Shown: positions 1 through 6,283, counted from the first letter of the stretch. The stretch is 7,583 nt of DNA from Bacteroidales bacterium UBA5197 (GCA_002412885.1 DHVX01000096.1:819-8401); one strand, 5' to 3'. A program made the numbers and translations. Notes: generated by a model not told the origin, from the sequence alone.

Positions 1-319
1 AGCTGTGAACTTCTTTGTAGGAGCTCTGAACTTCTTTGTAGGAGGTCTGAACTTCTTTGTAGGAGCTTTGAACTTCTTTGTAGGAGCTGTGAACTTCTTT
101 GTAGGAGCTGTGAACTTCTTTGTAGGAGCTCTGAACTTCTTTGTAGGAGGTCTGAACTTCTTTGTAGGAGGTCTGAACTTCTTTGTAGGAGCTGTGAACT
201 TCTTTGTAGGAGCTTCGAACCTCTTTGTAGGAGCTGTGAACTTCTTCGCAGGAGCTCTGAACATCTTCGCAGGAGCTGTGAACTTCTTTGTAGGAACTGT
301 GAACTTCTTCGCCAATATT
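1..319. repeat. 21-bp tandem repeat array, family A (about 15 units)
   Basis: Fourteen contiguous 21-bp units run from position 5 to 298. A fifteenth, half-degenerate unit ends near 319, and the array is cut by the left window edge. The core of each unit is GAACTTCTTTGTAGGAG, followed by a variable junction (CTGTG, CTCTG, GTCTG, CTTTG). Units at the right end (from 215) carry more substitutions, as expected for decay at an array edge. Because 21 is a multiple of three, one frame (start GTG at 5) reads as a heptapeptide repeat NFFVGA-L/V/G. The differences between units are not concentrated at silent positions: the junction changes the first and second codon bases. I therefore call it a minisatellite, not a gene. 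No spacers separate the units, so it is not a CRISPR array. Confidence 0.93.
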
Positions 320-628
320 ACCCGTTCAGATCGCTATGCGAAAACATCAATAAGCTATGTTTCACTGTCGGAACGTTATGTTTCACTGTCAGACTGTTAT
401 ATTCCATTGTCAGATCGGTTCCCGCTACTTTCAACTGACTTTACGTCATTGTCAGATCGGTTCCCGCTACTGTCAACTGACTTTACGTCATTGTCAGATC
501 GGTTCCCGCTGCTGTCAGCTGACTTTATGGCATTGTCAGATCGGTTCCCGCTACTGTTAGCTGACTTTATGTCATTGTAAGATCGGTTCCCGCTACTGTC
601 AACTGATTATGTGGACTATTTCAATTGA
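320..628. repeat. 21/42-bp tandem repeat array, family B
   Basis: The 21-bp period continues directly from family A with a different sequence. Degenerate units occupy about 320-355. Clearer units start at 356, 377 and 398. From 419 to 607 two diverged 21-bp halves (TTCCCGCTACTGTCAACTGA and TTTACGTCATTGTCAGATCG) alternate, giving a 42-bp higher-order repeat of about 4.5 copies. A last decayed unit ends near 628. In the + frame the units read as heptads such as SLSDRF-P and LLSTDF-T. The frame is open from 5 to 577, hits TAA at 578-580 where the equivalent codon in sister units is TCA, and would then stay open to TGA at 626-628. I see no start site, signal peptide or recognised domain, so coding status is doubtful. 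Confidence 0.9.
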
Positions 629-642
629 CTCATTTGTATTAC

Positions 643-687
643 AAAAACTTTGCATATCCACGTAAACCTCTTGATATTTATGCAAAG
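643..687 (-). terminator. Intrinsic terminator of the DUF4349-HAD-CAT-Nudix operon
   Basis: On the minus strand, CTTTGCATA (687-679) pairs perfectly with TATGCAAAG (656-648) across a 22-nt loop and is followed at once by TTTTTG (647-642). The stem lies about 57 nt past the Nudix stop codon. A second inverted pair, ATTGACTC at 624-631 and its complement at 697-704, encloses the stem and makes a larger imperfect palindrome. The rest of 581-743 holds the tail of the repeat array and no gene that I can see. Confidence 0.65.
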
Positions 688-743
688 CGTTCCGACGAGT
701 CAATCAAATTGCCCCGGATATTTGATGGATTTGGACTGGTTTA

Positions 744-1175
744 CTAAAGTTTACGGCTATTAATACTTTTTATAACTGATTCAAAAAGGATAGGTTGTAT
801 CAGAGGATAGGTTAGTTTTACGGGAAGATGATCAAGCAAAATCACCTCAGCAATTTCAAAATCAGGGAGATTGCCCAATTTCAATATCTGAGCAGAATAA
901 AGTCTGCCGGTTGTGATGATTCCTTCTATTTCAACAGAATAATCAGAAACTGCATGGATGTTAAATTCCAAAGCTCCGGTTTCTTCCCTAAGTTCGCGGC
1001 TGGCAGCGTAATCAGGTGTTTCGTCTGGTTCAATATGTCCACCGGGAATTTCCCACGTATCTCTCAATTTGTTTCTTACAAAAACCCATTGATTTCTGAA
1101 CTTTGAAATGATTATAACATATTTAAGGCCAGTGGGATCTGCACTCAGTGGGTTGATTTTTATGATCGGATTCAT
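744..1175 (-). CDS. Nudix hydrolase (MutT-like NTP pyrophosphohydrolase)
   Basis: This 143-residue protein is a single Nudix domain, a fold that hydrolyses nucleoside diphosphates linked to another group X. The full Nudix box GX5EX7REUXEEXGU is present at residues 46-68. Gly46, Glu52, Arg60, Glu61, Glu64, Glu65 and Gly67 are all in place, so the Mg-binding catalytic helix should be active. The preceding WEIPGGH (41-47) is typical of MutT-type members. The length suits a cytoplasmic single-domain enzyme, and no signal peptide is seen. Substrate cannot be read from the box: oxidised dNTP sanitation, nucleotide sugars or other compounds remain possible. It is the last gene of its operon, starting 24 bp after the stop of the CAT-like gene, and is followed by a stem-loop terminator. 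Confidence 0.9.
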   Translation of the reverse strand: MNPIIKINPLSADPTGLKYVIIISKFRNQWVFVRNKLRDTWEIPGGHIEPDETPDYAASRELREETGALEFNIHAVSDYSVEIEGIITTGRLYSAQILKLGNLPDFEIAEVILLDHLPVKLTYPLIQPILFESVIKSINSRKL

Positions 1176-1199
1176 TTTGCCGGTAAACTGGTTTAAATA

Positions 1200-1841
1200 T
1201 TATTCAGTATCAGGGTTTGCCAGAAATCCGGTGAATAGTCTGAAAAATTCCGCTACATGCCAGGCATCCATCAATCCGTGATGTGCATTAACCGAGACGG
1301 GCATTATGATACGGCGCTGCTTTTCGGAATACTTTCCGAATGTTATTTTCGGCACACTGTCGCGAAATGCAAAATGTCTTGCATGAGAGAGACCCGTGAA
1401 ACTGATCCACGGAAGCACTGAATAATGGATTACATCATTTCTGCCGGTTTCCCCGGTGAGCCGCAATCCAGTGGTTTTGCTTACTGCCTTAACTTCTTCA
1501 GCAACATTCCTGCTGAATCTGCTGAAATCTTCCACAAAAGGAATAAACGAAAATCCAAATGTGTGATCTGCCCGGCTTATGGTGGCTGATGCGTTCACTG
1601 AATCGTAAAGAACAGGTTTATCATCTTCAATTCTGCAGCGAAATTCTTCAAGCTGATTGGCGGCTTTGAGCGATTGAAAGAGGTAAAACTGGAAGAATGA
1701 AATCTGATGACTCCTGCACCAATTAAGAGCTTCTGTACAATCCACATCGGCCACTATTCCGAAAAATGGTTCATCAAATTCTTTAAAAAATTCAAAATGT
1801 TCTTTTCGGTTCCAGTTTTCAGGATTGATGGGTGATTTCAT
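1200..1841 (-). CDS. Chloramphenicol acetyltransferase-like protein (CAT family)
   Basis: This 213-residue protein has the usual length of a type A CAT monomer. These are trimeric cytoplasmic enzymes that move acetyl from acetyl-CoA to a hydroxyl group. Family landmarks are in order. N-terminal NWNRKEHFEFF (residues 9-19) corresponds to the W-x-RKEHF segment of CAT. PWISFTG (144-150) carries the conserved active-site Ser. ITFGKY (166-171) follows. The catalytic motif HHGLMDAWHVAEFF is at 187-200, with His188 as the expected general base and Asp192 as the structural Asp. The canonical motif is HHxxxDG, and here Gly is replaced by Ala193. Chromosomal relatives often lack proven chloramphenicol activity, so resistance should not be assumed. 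Its ATG overlaps the stop of the upstream HAD gene as ATGA (1838-1841), which suggests translational coupling. Confidence 0.88.
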   Translation of the reverse strand: MKSPINPENWNRKEHFEFFKEFDEPFFGIVADVDCTEALNWCRSHQISFFQFYLFQSLKAANQLEEFRCRIEDDKPVLYDSVNASATISRADHTFGFSFIPFVEDFSRFSRNVAEEVKAVSKTTGLRLTGETGRNDVIHYSVLPWISFTGLSHARHFAFRDSVPKITFGKYSEKQRRIIMPVSVNAHHGLMDAWHVAEFFRLFTGFLANPDTE

Positions 1842-2527
1842 ATATTTTCGAGCAATTCAGTCAGTTTACTTATTTCAGTGATTTGTGCAAATTTACTGTT
1901 TTCAGGCACAAAATCTGTCAGATCATGCAACCAGTTGATGTGAAAAGGAACATGCACACCATATCCGCCAATGTTCAAAACCGGCATAATGTCTGATTTC
2001 ATTGAATTTCCAACCATCAGAAATTCAGCAGGTTGAATTTCAAGCCGATTGAGAAGTTTCAGGTAATTCTCCTCTCTTTTGTCACTCATTATTTCAATAT
2101 GATGAAAATAACTTTCAAGCTCCGATTTCCTGAGTTTCCTTTCCTGATCCAGCAAATCGCCTTTGGTTGCCAGAATAATTGTATATTTTCCCTGAAGCTG
2201 ATCCAGCAGAGTACTGACTCCAGGCAGCAACTCAACGGGTTTGTCGAGCAATTCTTTTCCAAGCTTTATTATTTGATCAAGTTTTTCACTCTCAATGCTT
2301 CCTTTGCTTAAGCGGATGGCTGTTTCGATCATCGACAACATAAAGCCTTTTGCGCCAAAACCATATAATTCAAGGTTGGCCATCTCTGTAGCAAACAGTT
2401 CACGGGAAGTTTCTTCCTCTGAAACCCATGCATTCACAATTTTACAGAAAGCTGATTCCGTTTCCTGATAATTTGGTTCATTTACCCAAAGGGTGTCATC
2501 AGCATCAAAACCTATTACTTTTATCAT
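1838..2527 (-). CDS. HAD-superfamily hydrolase (subfamily I type)
   Basis: This 229-residue cytoplasmic protein is probably a phosphatase acting on a small phosphorylated metabolite. All four HAD motifs are visible. Motif I is FDADDTLW, with nucleophile Asp8 and acid/base Asp10. Motif II is ILATKGD, with Thr121. The motif III Lys is Lys150 in SDKREENY. Motif IV is MVGNSMKSDIMPV (171-183), ending in Asp179. Between motifs I and II a mainly helical stretch (about 16-95) fits a C1 cap, as in haloacid dehalogenase and phosphoglycolate phosphatase relatives. The GNSMKSD form of motif IV marks a recognisable branch of uncharacterised HAD proteins. Substrate is unknown. It is the second gene of the operon, with 4-bp ATGA overlaps at both ends (2524-2527 and 1838-1841). 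Confidence 0.9.
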   Translation of the reverse strand: MIKVIGFDADDTLWVNEPNYQETESAFCKIVNAWVSEEETSRELFATEMANLELYGFGAKGFMLSMIETAIRLSKGSIESEKLDQIIKLGKELLDKPVELLPGVSTLLDQLQGKYTIILATKGDLLDQERKLRKSELESYFHHIEIMSDKREENYLKLLNRLEIQPAEFLMVGNSMKSDIMPVLNIGGYGVHVPFHINWLHDLTDFVPENSKFAQITEISKLTELLENI

Positions 2528-3354
2528 TGCTGAAATCTTCTGTTTTTTCTGCGGTTAAAATACCAAACAATCATTAAAATTATTGCAACCAAAATAATAA
2601 ATGGCCACAGGTTTGCAAGTATGATAAGCACGTAAATTACTGCTGACCAGCCATTTTTAAAACCCTGGGACATCTTTTCAGTTAGATGCGATTGCACAGG
2701 GGTGGTTTTGTAATAACTGAGGTTCAATGTTGAATAGTCAACCTGGTTTGACAAATATTTCATTCGGCCTTCTATGGATTCGATTTCGCCCCTGAGCTGG
2801 TTAATCTGATTTTCAATCTGAAGAATATCAGCCGTGGTTGATGCTTTTGATAAAAGTTCCAGGTATCTTTCTTCCAGCGCTTTTCGATTTTTTAAGCGGG
2901 CTTCCACATCTAAAAACTCTTCTGTAACATCGTTGGATGAAATGTTTTTATGGTCAAAGGCTTTAATGCCCTGGCTTATTTCATTTACCAATTCGTCAAA
3001 ATTTTCGGAAGGTACTCTGATAGTGACATTCCGGCTGATTCTTCTTCCTGAAGTATTTTCACTTTCGGATGATATCCAGGCTTTGTGCTTTTTGACCGAA
3101 GTTTCAACAGTTTTGTGTGAAAAATCCAGATCAGATGTTTCAAACGACATATCGCCGGTTTTTATAAGCTTCCGTGGAGTTGAAGCCGGAGTGACTTCAG
3201 GGTTTGTTGCTTTTTCTGACATAACCTGTAATTGTTCAGAATTATTGCCCGAGTTCAGACCCAGCAACGAGTCTGCATTGTTGCTGCCGCCGCATGAAAC
3301 GAGCAAACAACATAAGATTGCAAAGGAAAATGGCTTAAGAATTTTCATATTCAA
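2524..3354 (-). CDS. DUF4349 domain lipoprotein with C-terminal membrane anchor
   Basis: This 276-residue envelope protein has an N-terminal signal ending in the lipobox LVSC, with Cys21 as the likely lipidated residue, then a low-complexity Ser/Asn-rich linker (22-60). The DUF4349 domain follows at about 61-216: it opens with KLIKTGDMSFE, and its second half (about 150-200) is a predicted coiled coil rich in Glu, Leu and Arg. A hydrophobic segment at about 238-266 ends in a basic tail (FNRRKNRRF), as expected for a transmembrane anchor with a cytoplasmic C-terminus. Having both a lipobox and a C-terminal anchor is common in this family as I recall it, and its molecular role is not established. 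Met3 is an alternative start. This is the first gene of the four-gene operon, and its upstream region is occupied by an inverted-repeat element. Confidence 0.87.
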   Translation of the reverse strand: MNMKILKPFSFAILCCLLVSCGGSNNADSLLGLNSGNNSEQLQVMSEKATNPEVTPASTPRKLIKTGDMSFETSDLDFSHKTVETSVKKHKAWISSESENTSGRRISRNVTIRVPSENFDELVNEISQGIKAFDHKNISSNDVTEEFLDVEARLKNRKALEERYLELLSKASTTADILQIENQINQLRGEIESIEGRMKYLSNQVDYSTLNLSYYKTTPVQSHLTEKMSQGFKNGWSAVIYVLIILANLWPFIILVAIILMIVWYFNRRKNRRFQQ

Positions 3355-3378
3355 ATCTGATTTAAGTGAATAAACAAG

Positions 3379-3700
3379 GTTAATTCAATGTCGTTTAGTT
3401 AAGAAAAGTTGTCTTTCCCGCAAGTGCGTGACTTAGACTGACAGTCATCCTGAGTTGAAATTCAAAAAATTATTTGAGCATAATGCAGAGATGACAGGAG
3501 GAAACTGGATCAAAAACACTTCGACCTCAGTGTGACATTCGTGTTGTAGCAGCGTTGTTGCACTTTAATAAATTCGTTATCAATTGAATACGAAGTCATC
3601 CTGAGCAGCCTGCCCTGAGCCTGTCGAAGGGGAGTCGAAGGATACTTTTTCATTTTATATTCCATCAGAGGTCTTAACTAAACGATATTAAATGTTAATT
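3379..3700. mobile_element. MITE-like inverted-repeat element carrying REP-like motifs
   Basis: This fills the 350-bp gap between the esterase and the DUF4349 gene. The sequence at 3387-3404 (AATGTCGTTTAGTTAAGA) and the reverse complement of 3672-3689 match at 17 of 18 positions. With a 2-bp gap the similarity extends outward to about 3380 and 3698. The heptamer GTTAATT is found directly repeated at 3379-3385 and 3694-3700 and could be a target-site duplication, although its TTAA core is self-complementary and makes this less certain. The interior has no ORF of note. It holds three copies of the motif family GTCATCCTGAG / GTCGAAGG: at 3443-3454 (+), 3519-3536 (-) and 3594-3645 (+). No transposase is present, so any movement would have been in trans. 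Confidence 0.55.
3594..3645. repeat. REP-like nested palindrome
   Basis: The segment begins GTCATCCTGAGC and ends GTCGAAGGATAC. The outer ATCCT/AGGAT pair encloses an inner CCCTGAGCCTGTCGAAGGG, whose ends CCCT/AGGG also pair. This core resembles the short palindromic repeats widely scattered between genes in Bacteroidota and other environmental bacteria (recognised from memory). Variants recur elsewhere in this window at 3443, 3519, 4686, 4798 and 7573. Confidence 0.6.
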
Positions 3701-3704
3701 TATA

Positions 3705-4631
3705 TTACAATCCAAGCAGAAACAAAAGCGGAATATTAAGCCTTCGACTCCATGCTTTTTCGGAATGGTCTGCTCCTTCAAATTTACGGGTAATCCAATC
3801 CTTTTCACCATATCCTTTTTCTTTGAGGATCTGATCGGCCTGATTCTGAAAAGGTTCATATAAATTATCCAGCGTTTCAGTGCCAAAATCGAAGTAAAGC
3901 AAATGCTTTCCCGGAGGTGGAAGGTACTCGCGAAGATAAGATAGCAATGCACCGGGCACAGGATTGTTTTCAACAGTAAATACGCCAGGCCAGTGGGTTG
4001 ATAAACATGCAGCTCCGCCAAAAACTTCAGGATATTCACAAATGGCGTACATCGAAATCAGTCCGCCCATGCTTGAGCCCATAATGTACGTATTTCCTGA
4101 ATCGGTATGCGTAGCGTAAGTTTTATCGATAAAGGGTTTGAGTTCTGTAACAAGAAATTTTAGATAGTTGTCTGAAATAATCCCGCCTTTAAACAATTTT
4201 GGAGTTCCTTCGCCACGGTTTGCATTCATCAGGCTATCAATCTGTTTTTTCGAAAGATAATTTAATGCCTTTTGCGGAAAATACTCCATATGCCTTTTGG
4301 GTGTATTCCAGATTCCAACCACAATACAATGCTTTATTTTTTCTTCATCCATCAGCTGGCCAAGGGTTTCATCAACTCCCCAATCCTGCCTGTTCCAGGA
4401 GGTTGAAGAATCAAAAAGCATCTGACCATCGTGCATATAAAGCACTGCATATTTATTTTCAGGTGTATAACCATCAGGTAGCCAGACATCGATATTGCGG
4501 GATTCAACAAATTCCGAATAAAATTTTTCGTGTCTTATCAATTGTCCTGAGCTGACTTCGGGAAGCGACTGTGCACTCAGGTTCATCGTAATCACAAATG
4601 ACATGTAAAAGATGAGTGATATTGTCCTCAT
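3705..4631 (-). CDS. Secreted alpha/beta-hydrolase esterase (esterase D / Fes-like family)
   Basis: The product is 308 residues from the start I prefer. It resembles PF00756-type esterases, which hydrolyse acyl esters such as those on plant polysaccharides or other small esters. An ATG at 4664 would add 11 residues. The ATG at 4631 instead gives a proper signal peptide, MRTISLIFYMSFVITMNLSA, cleaved near AQS, so the protein is probably periplasmic or exported. In preferred numbering, the early strand carries VLYMHDGQMLFD (about 63-74), typical of the family. The nucleophile elbow is GSSMGG with Ser187. An acidic residue in YFDFGTETLD (about 246-255) and His289 in GADHSEKAW complete a plausible triad. 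The longer start would begin inside the terminal repeat of the adjacent MITE-like element. Substrate is not determined. The gene stands alone between two repeat elements. Confidence 0.85.
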   Translation of the reverse strand: MRTISLIFYMSFVITMNLSAQSLPEVSSGQLIRHEKFYSEFVESRNIDVWLPDGYTPENKYAVLYMHDGQMLFDSSTSWNRQDWGVDETLGQLMDEEKIKHCIVVGIWNTPKRHMEYFPQKALNYLSKKQIDSLMNANRGEGTPKLFKGGIISDNYLKFLVTELKPFIDKTYATHTDSGNTYIMGSSMGGLISMYAICEYPEVFGGAACLSTHWPGVFTVENNPVPGALLSYLREYLPPPGKHLLYFDFGTETLDNLYEPFQNQADQILKEKGYGEKDWITRKFEGADHSEKAWSRRLNIPLLFLLGL

Positions 4632-4659
4632 AAAATGAATATTTAGAAATTTACCTGAA

Positions 4660-4871
4660 ATCATTGTTGTCCGGTGAAAAGTATGAGATTCTTCGCTAAC
4701 GCTCAGAATGACTGTAATTTACGTAGGTTCTTGTGGGGAGGGGGCTTGGTGGCGGCGAAGCCGCCACCAAGCCCCCTCCCTATTATCCTAAAGCATTGTC
4801 ATTCTGAACGTAACGAAGTGGAGTGAAGAATCTTCTTATATCTTTTCAAGATTTCACCGGACAATAGTGAT
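4660..4871. mobile_element. MITE-like nested palindromic element
   Basis: Outer arms 4660-4680 and 4851-4871 match in inverted orientation at 18 of 21 positions (core TTGTCCGGTGAAA). They are directly flanked by CTGAA on both sides (4655-4659 and 4872-4876, extendable to CTGAAAT), a candidate target duplication. Inside lies a second inverted pair related to the REP-like motif: AGATTCTTCGCTAACGCTC followed by AGAATGAC at 4686-4712, and GTCATTCTGA...GAAGAATCTT at 4798-4834. At the centre is a perfect 21-bp GC-rich hairpin. There is no ORF or transposase. The element sits immediately upstream of the esterase signal-peptide start, so it is likely to influence that gene's transcription or mRNA leader. 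Confidence 0.7.
4736..4780. repeat. Perfect 21-bp GC-rich palindrome with 3-nt loop
   Basis: Arm 4736-4756 (GGGAGGGGGC, then TTGGTGGCGGC) is the exact reverse complement of 4760-4780, separated only by GAA (4757-4759). Each arm is 17 of 21 G or C, in sharp contrast to the AT-rich flanks. Transcribed from either strand it would form a very stable hairpin. No T-run follows on either side, so it does not look like a standard intrinsic terminator. Confidence 0.95.
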
Positions 4872-4899
4872 CTGAAATGACAAATATACCCTAAAAACC

Positions 4900-4978
4900 T
4901 CCTAAAAAGTCAGGGCTTGACGTGATATTATCTTGTTTTTGTAAGATGCTTGTTTTCAATTAGTCAAACCCTGACTTT
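4900..4978 (-). terminator. Stem-loop terminator spanning the stop codon of the membrane protein
   Basis: Positions 4963-4978 and 4906-4921 form 16-bp complementary arms. The one mismatch becomes a G-U pair in minus-strand RNA, and the loop is about 41 nt. The 5' arm contains the last codons and the TGA stop (4964-4966) of the upstream gene. A smaller ATCTT/AAGAT hairpin (4930-4934, 4943-4947) lies in the loop. The 3' arm runs into a T-rich tract (CTTTTTAGGAGGTTTTTAG on the minus strand), consistent with transcription ending here for the GH53-membrane protein unit. Confidence 0.65.
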
Positions 4979-6265
4979 GCTCCATCTTTCAGAAAACCGC
5001 TCCCAATCAACCAGACTGATAAAAGCCAAAAAAACACCGGAGATGGCAATAGCCTGTATTCGGTAGGTGAACCAGTTATGAAGATAACTATGGTTTGCAG
5101 TTACATAAAACCAGATGTATGGAACAAAAGCCACAGCAAGATAAAGAATTGCTTTTGTAATTCCTTTCTTTTTAAAATATAATATGCTGAAGATGAGAAG
5201 TGTAAGCAGAATTAAATTCATAAAGACCAAAGGAAGGAAGTTGAAATTTGCTTCAATTGCTGACATTCTGTTGATGCCTTCGCTGCCTGATCGAAGTAAA
5301 AACTGATTTTTTACATCGGAAAAAATGTCAAAATCAGCAACAGGGATGGTAATCAGAACCTTAAATACCCATGCGCCGAGATATCCGGTTGACCAGAGTA
5401 ATCCAAACGCAAGCAATTGCTGAATTCCAAATACTAAATCTTTTTTGAGGTTTCCTTCCTCTTTGATCATGCTAACCCATATCAGCATTGGTAATCCAAG
5501 GGTAAGTAAGGGTGCTGTCAAGAGGTCGAAATAAGTGGTAACCGCACCGGTTATAAAAAATAATAATCCAGTGTTTTCTTTATTTCTTTTCATGTGTGAG
5601 ATAAGGAAAAGTCCAGCAATTATTGAAATGATAAGTACAGGTGACATTTGCATTGAAAACTGCATGATGTAAACATTCACAAAGAACAATCCGGCAAGCA
5701 TAGCCATCGATTTAAGACCTCCGGTTTCACGGTAAAGTACCATCGTAAAAGCAGCCATAAGAACTGAAGTGATGAAAAAGATCAACCACTTTATTTCATT
5801 GAAATCAGTAAATGAATAAAAAATCCTGAAAAAGAATGAATTGCCATGCCAGTATCTTGCATAATTGACATTTGGCTTAAGATTGTTATGGCTGATGTTG
5901 TAGCTCAGATGTTTCCATTGTGAGGTATATGGGCCGTCCTCCATGCGGCATCTTCCAAGCAGCGCTGATTTTAAAGGTTCCTGATTATCAATGGTGTAAA
6001 TAATATTGGAAATCTGTCCATCCATTGCATAATCAAGCCTGTGATGATCGCCTTTTATAATCAGGTCAGGATAATCAGGTTGATTTATAACATCTTTAAT
6101 GCTTGATTCAATGTTTTTTCTTACCGGTTCATTCGGAATCAAAACCGAAAGCAACGAGAAACCCAAAAAAATACAAACAAGCAAAACGAATACTTTTAAG
6201 TATAACAGTATTCTTCGCAACCTTGAGAACCCTGAAAATGACATATGTTCCGAATGAAATGACAA
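4964..6265 (-). CDS. Polytopic membrane protein of unknown function, possibly GT-C-like
   Basis: I do not firmly recognise this 433-residue protein. It has about nine hydrophobic segments, at about 17-44, 157-177, 186-203, 208-224, 232-250, 252-266, 278-306, 343-364 and 370-390, with another at 403-419. A long polar loop (about 45-156) after the first segment probably faces the periplasm and ends in NYARYWHG (134-141). A second conserved-looking motif, NHSYLHNWFTYR (391-402), lies near the C-terminus, and TTYFDLLTAP (243-252) may be a third. One N-terminal helix, a large first loop and many helices resemble the layout of GT-C lipid-sugar glycosyltransferases, but I see no clear catalytic DxD-type signature. 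Start ATG 6265 lies 18 bp after the GH53 stop, and Met8 is an alternative. It is co-transcribed with GH53 and ends in the terminator stem. Confidence 0.8.
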   Translation of the reverse strand: MSFHSEHMSFSGFSRLRRILLYLKVFVLLVCIFLGFSLLSVLIPNEPVRKNIESSIKDVINQPDYPDLIIKGDHHRLDYAMDGQISNIIYTIDNQEPLKSALLGRCRMEDGPYTSQWKHLSYNISHNNLKPNVNYARYWHGNSFFFRIFYSFTDFNEIKWLIFFITSVLMAAFTMVLYRETGGLKSMAMLAGLFFVNVYIMQFSMQMSPVLIISIIAGLFLISHMKRNKENTGLLFFITGAVTTYFDLLTAPLLTLGLPMLIWVSMIKEEGNLKKDLVFGIQQLLAFGLLWSTGYLGAWVFKVLITIPVADFDIFSDVKNQFLLRSGSEGINRMSAIEANFNFLPLVFMNLILLTLLIFSILYFKKKGITKAILYLAVAFVPYIWFYVTANHSYLHNWFTYRIQAIAISGVFLAFISLVDWERFSERWSKVRV

Positions 6266-6283
6266 AGAGATTAAAACCGGAAA

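Noticed and set aside
5..298. AGGAG followed by NTG in each family A unit, resembling repeated ribosome binding sites and starts
   Set aside because: The pattern follows automatically from the repeat sequence, and Bacteroidota rely little on Shine-Dalgarno pairing.
5..580. Long + strand open frame of 191 codons across the repeat arrays
   Set aside because: It begins with GTG inside a repeat, is open mainly because 21 is a multiple of three, has no signal, domain or silent-site bias, and contains a repeat-unit stop. I treated it as a by-product of the minisatellite.
1..628. CRISPR array
   Set aside because: Units are head-to-tail with no unique spacers, and no cas genes are present.
624..704. 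Imperfect palindrome considered as an integron attC site
   Set aside because: It lacks the GTTRRRY/RYYYAAC end boxes, there is no integrase, and the T-run after the inner stem fits a terminator better.
2834..3373. Plus-strand 179-codon frame opposite the DUF4349 gene
   Set aside because: It is antisense to a well-supported lipoprotein gene, has a Ser/Leu-rich shadow composition, and has no recognisable motif.
3695..4039. Minus-strand 114-codon frame overlapping the esterase
   Set aside because: It lies in another frame of a well-supported enzyme gene and shows no domain, so it is a shadow.
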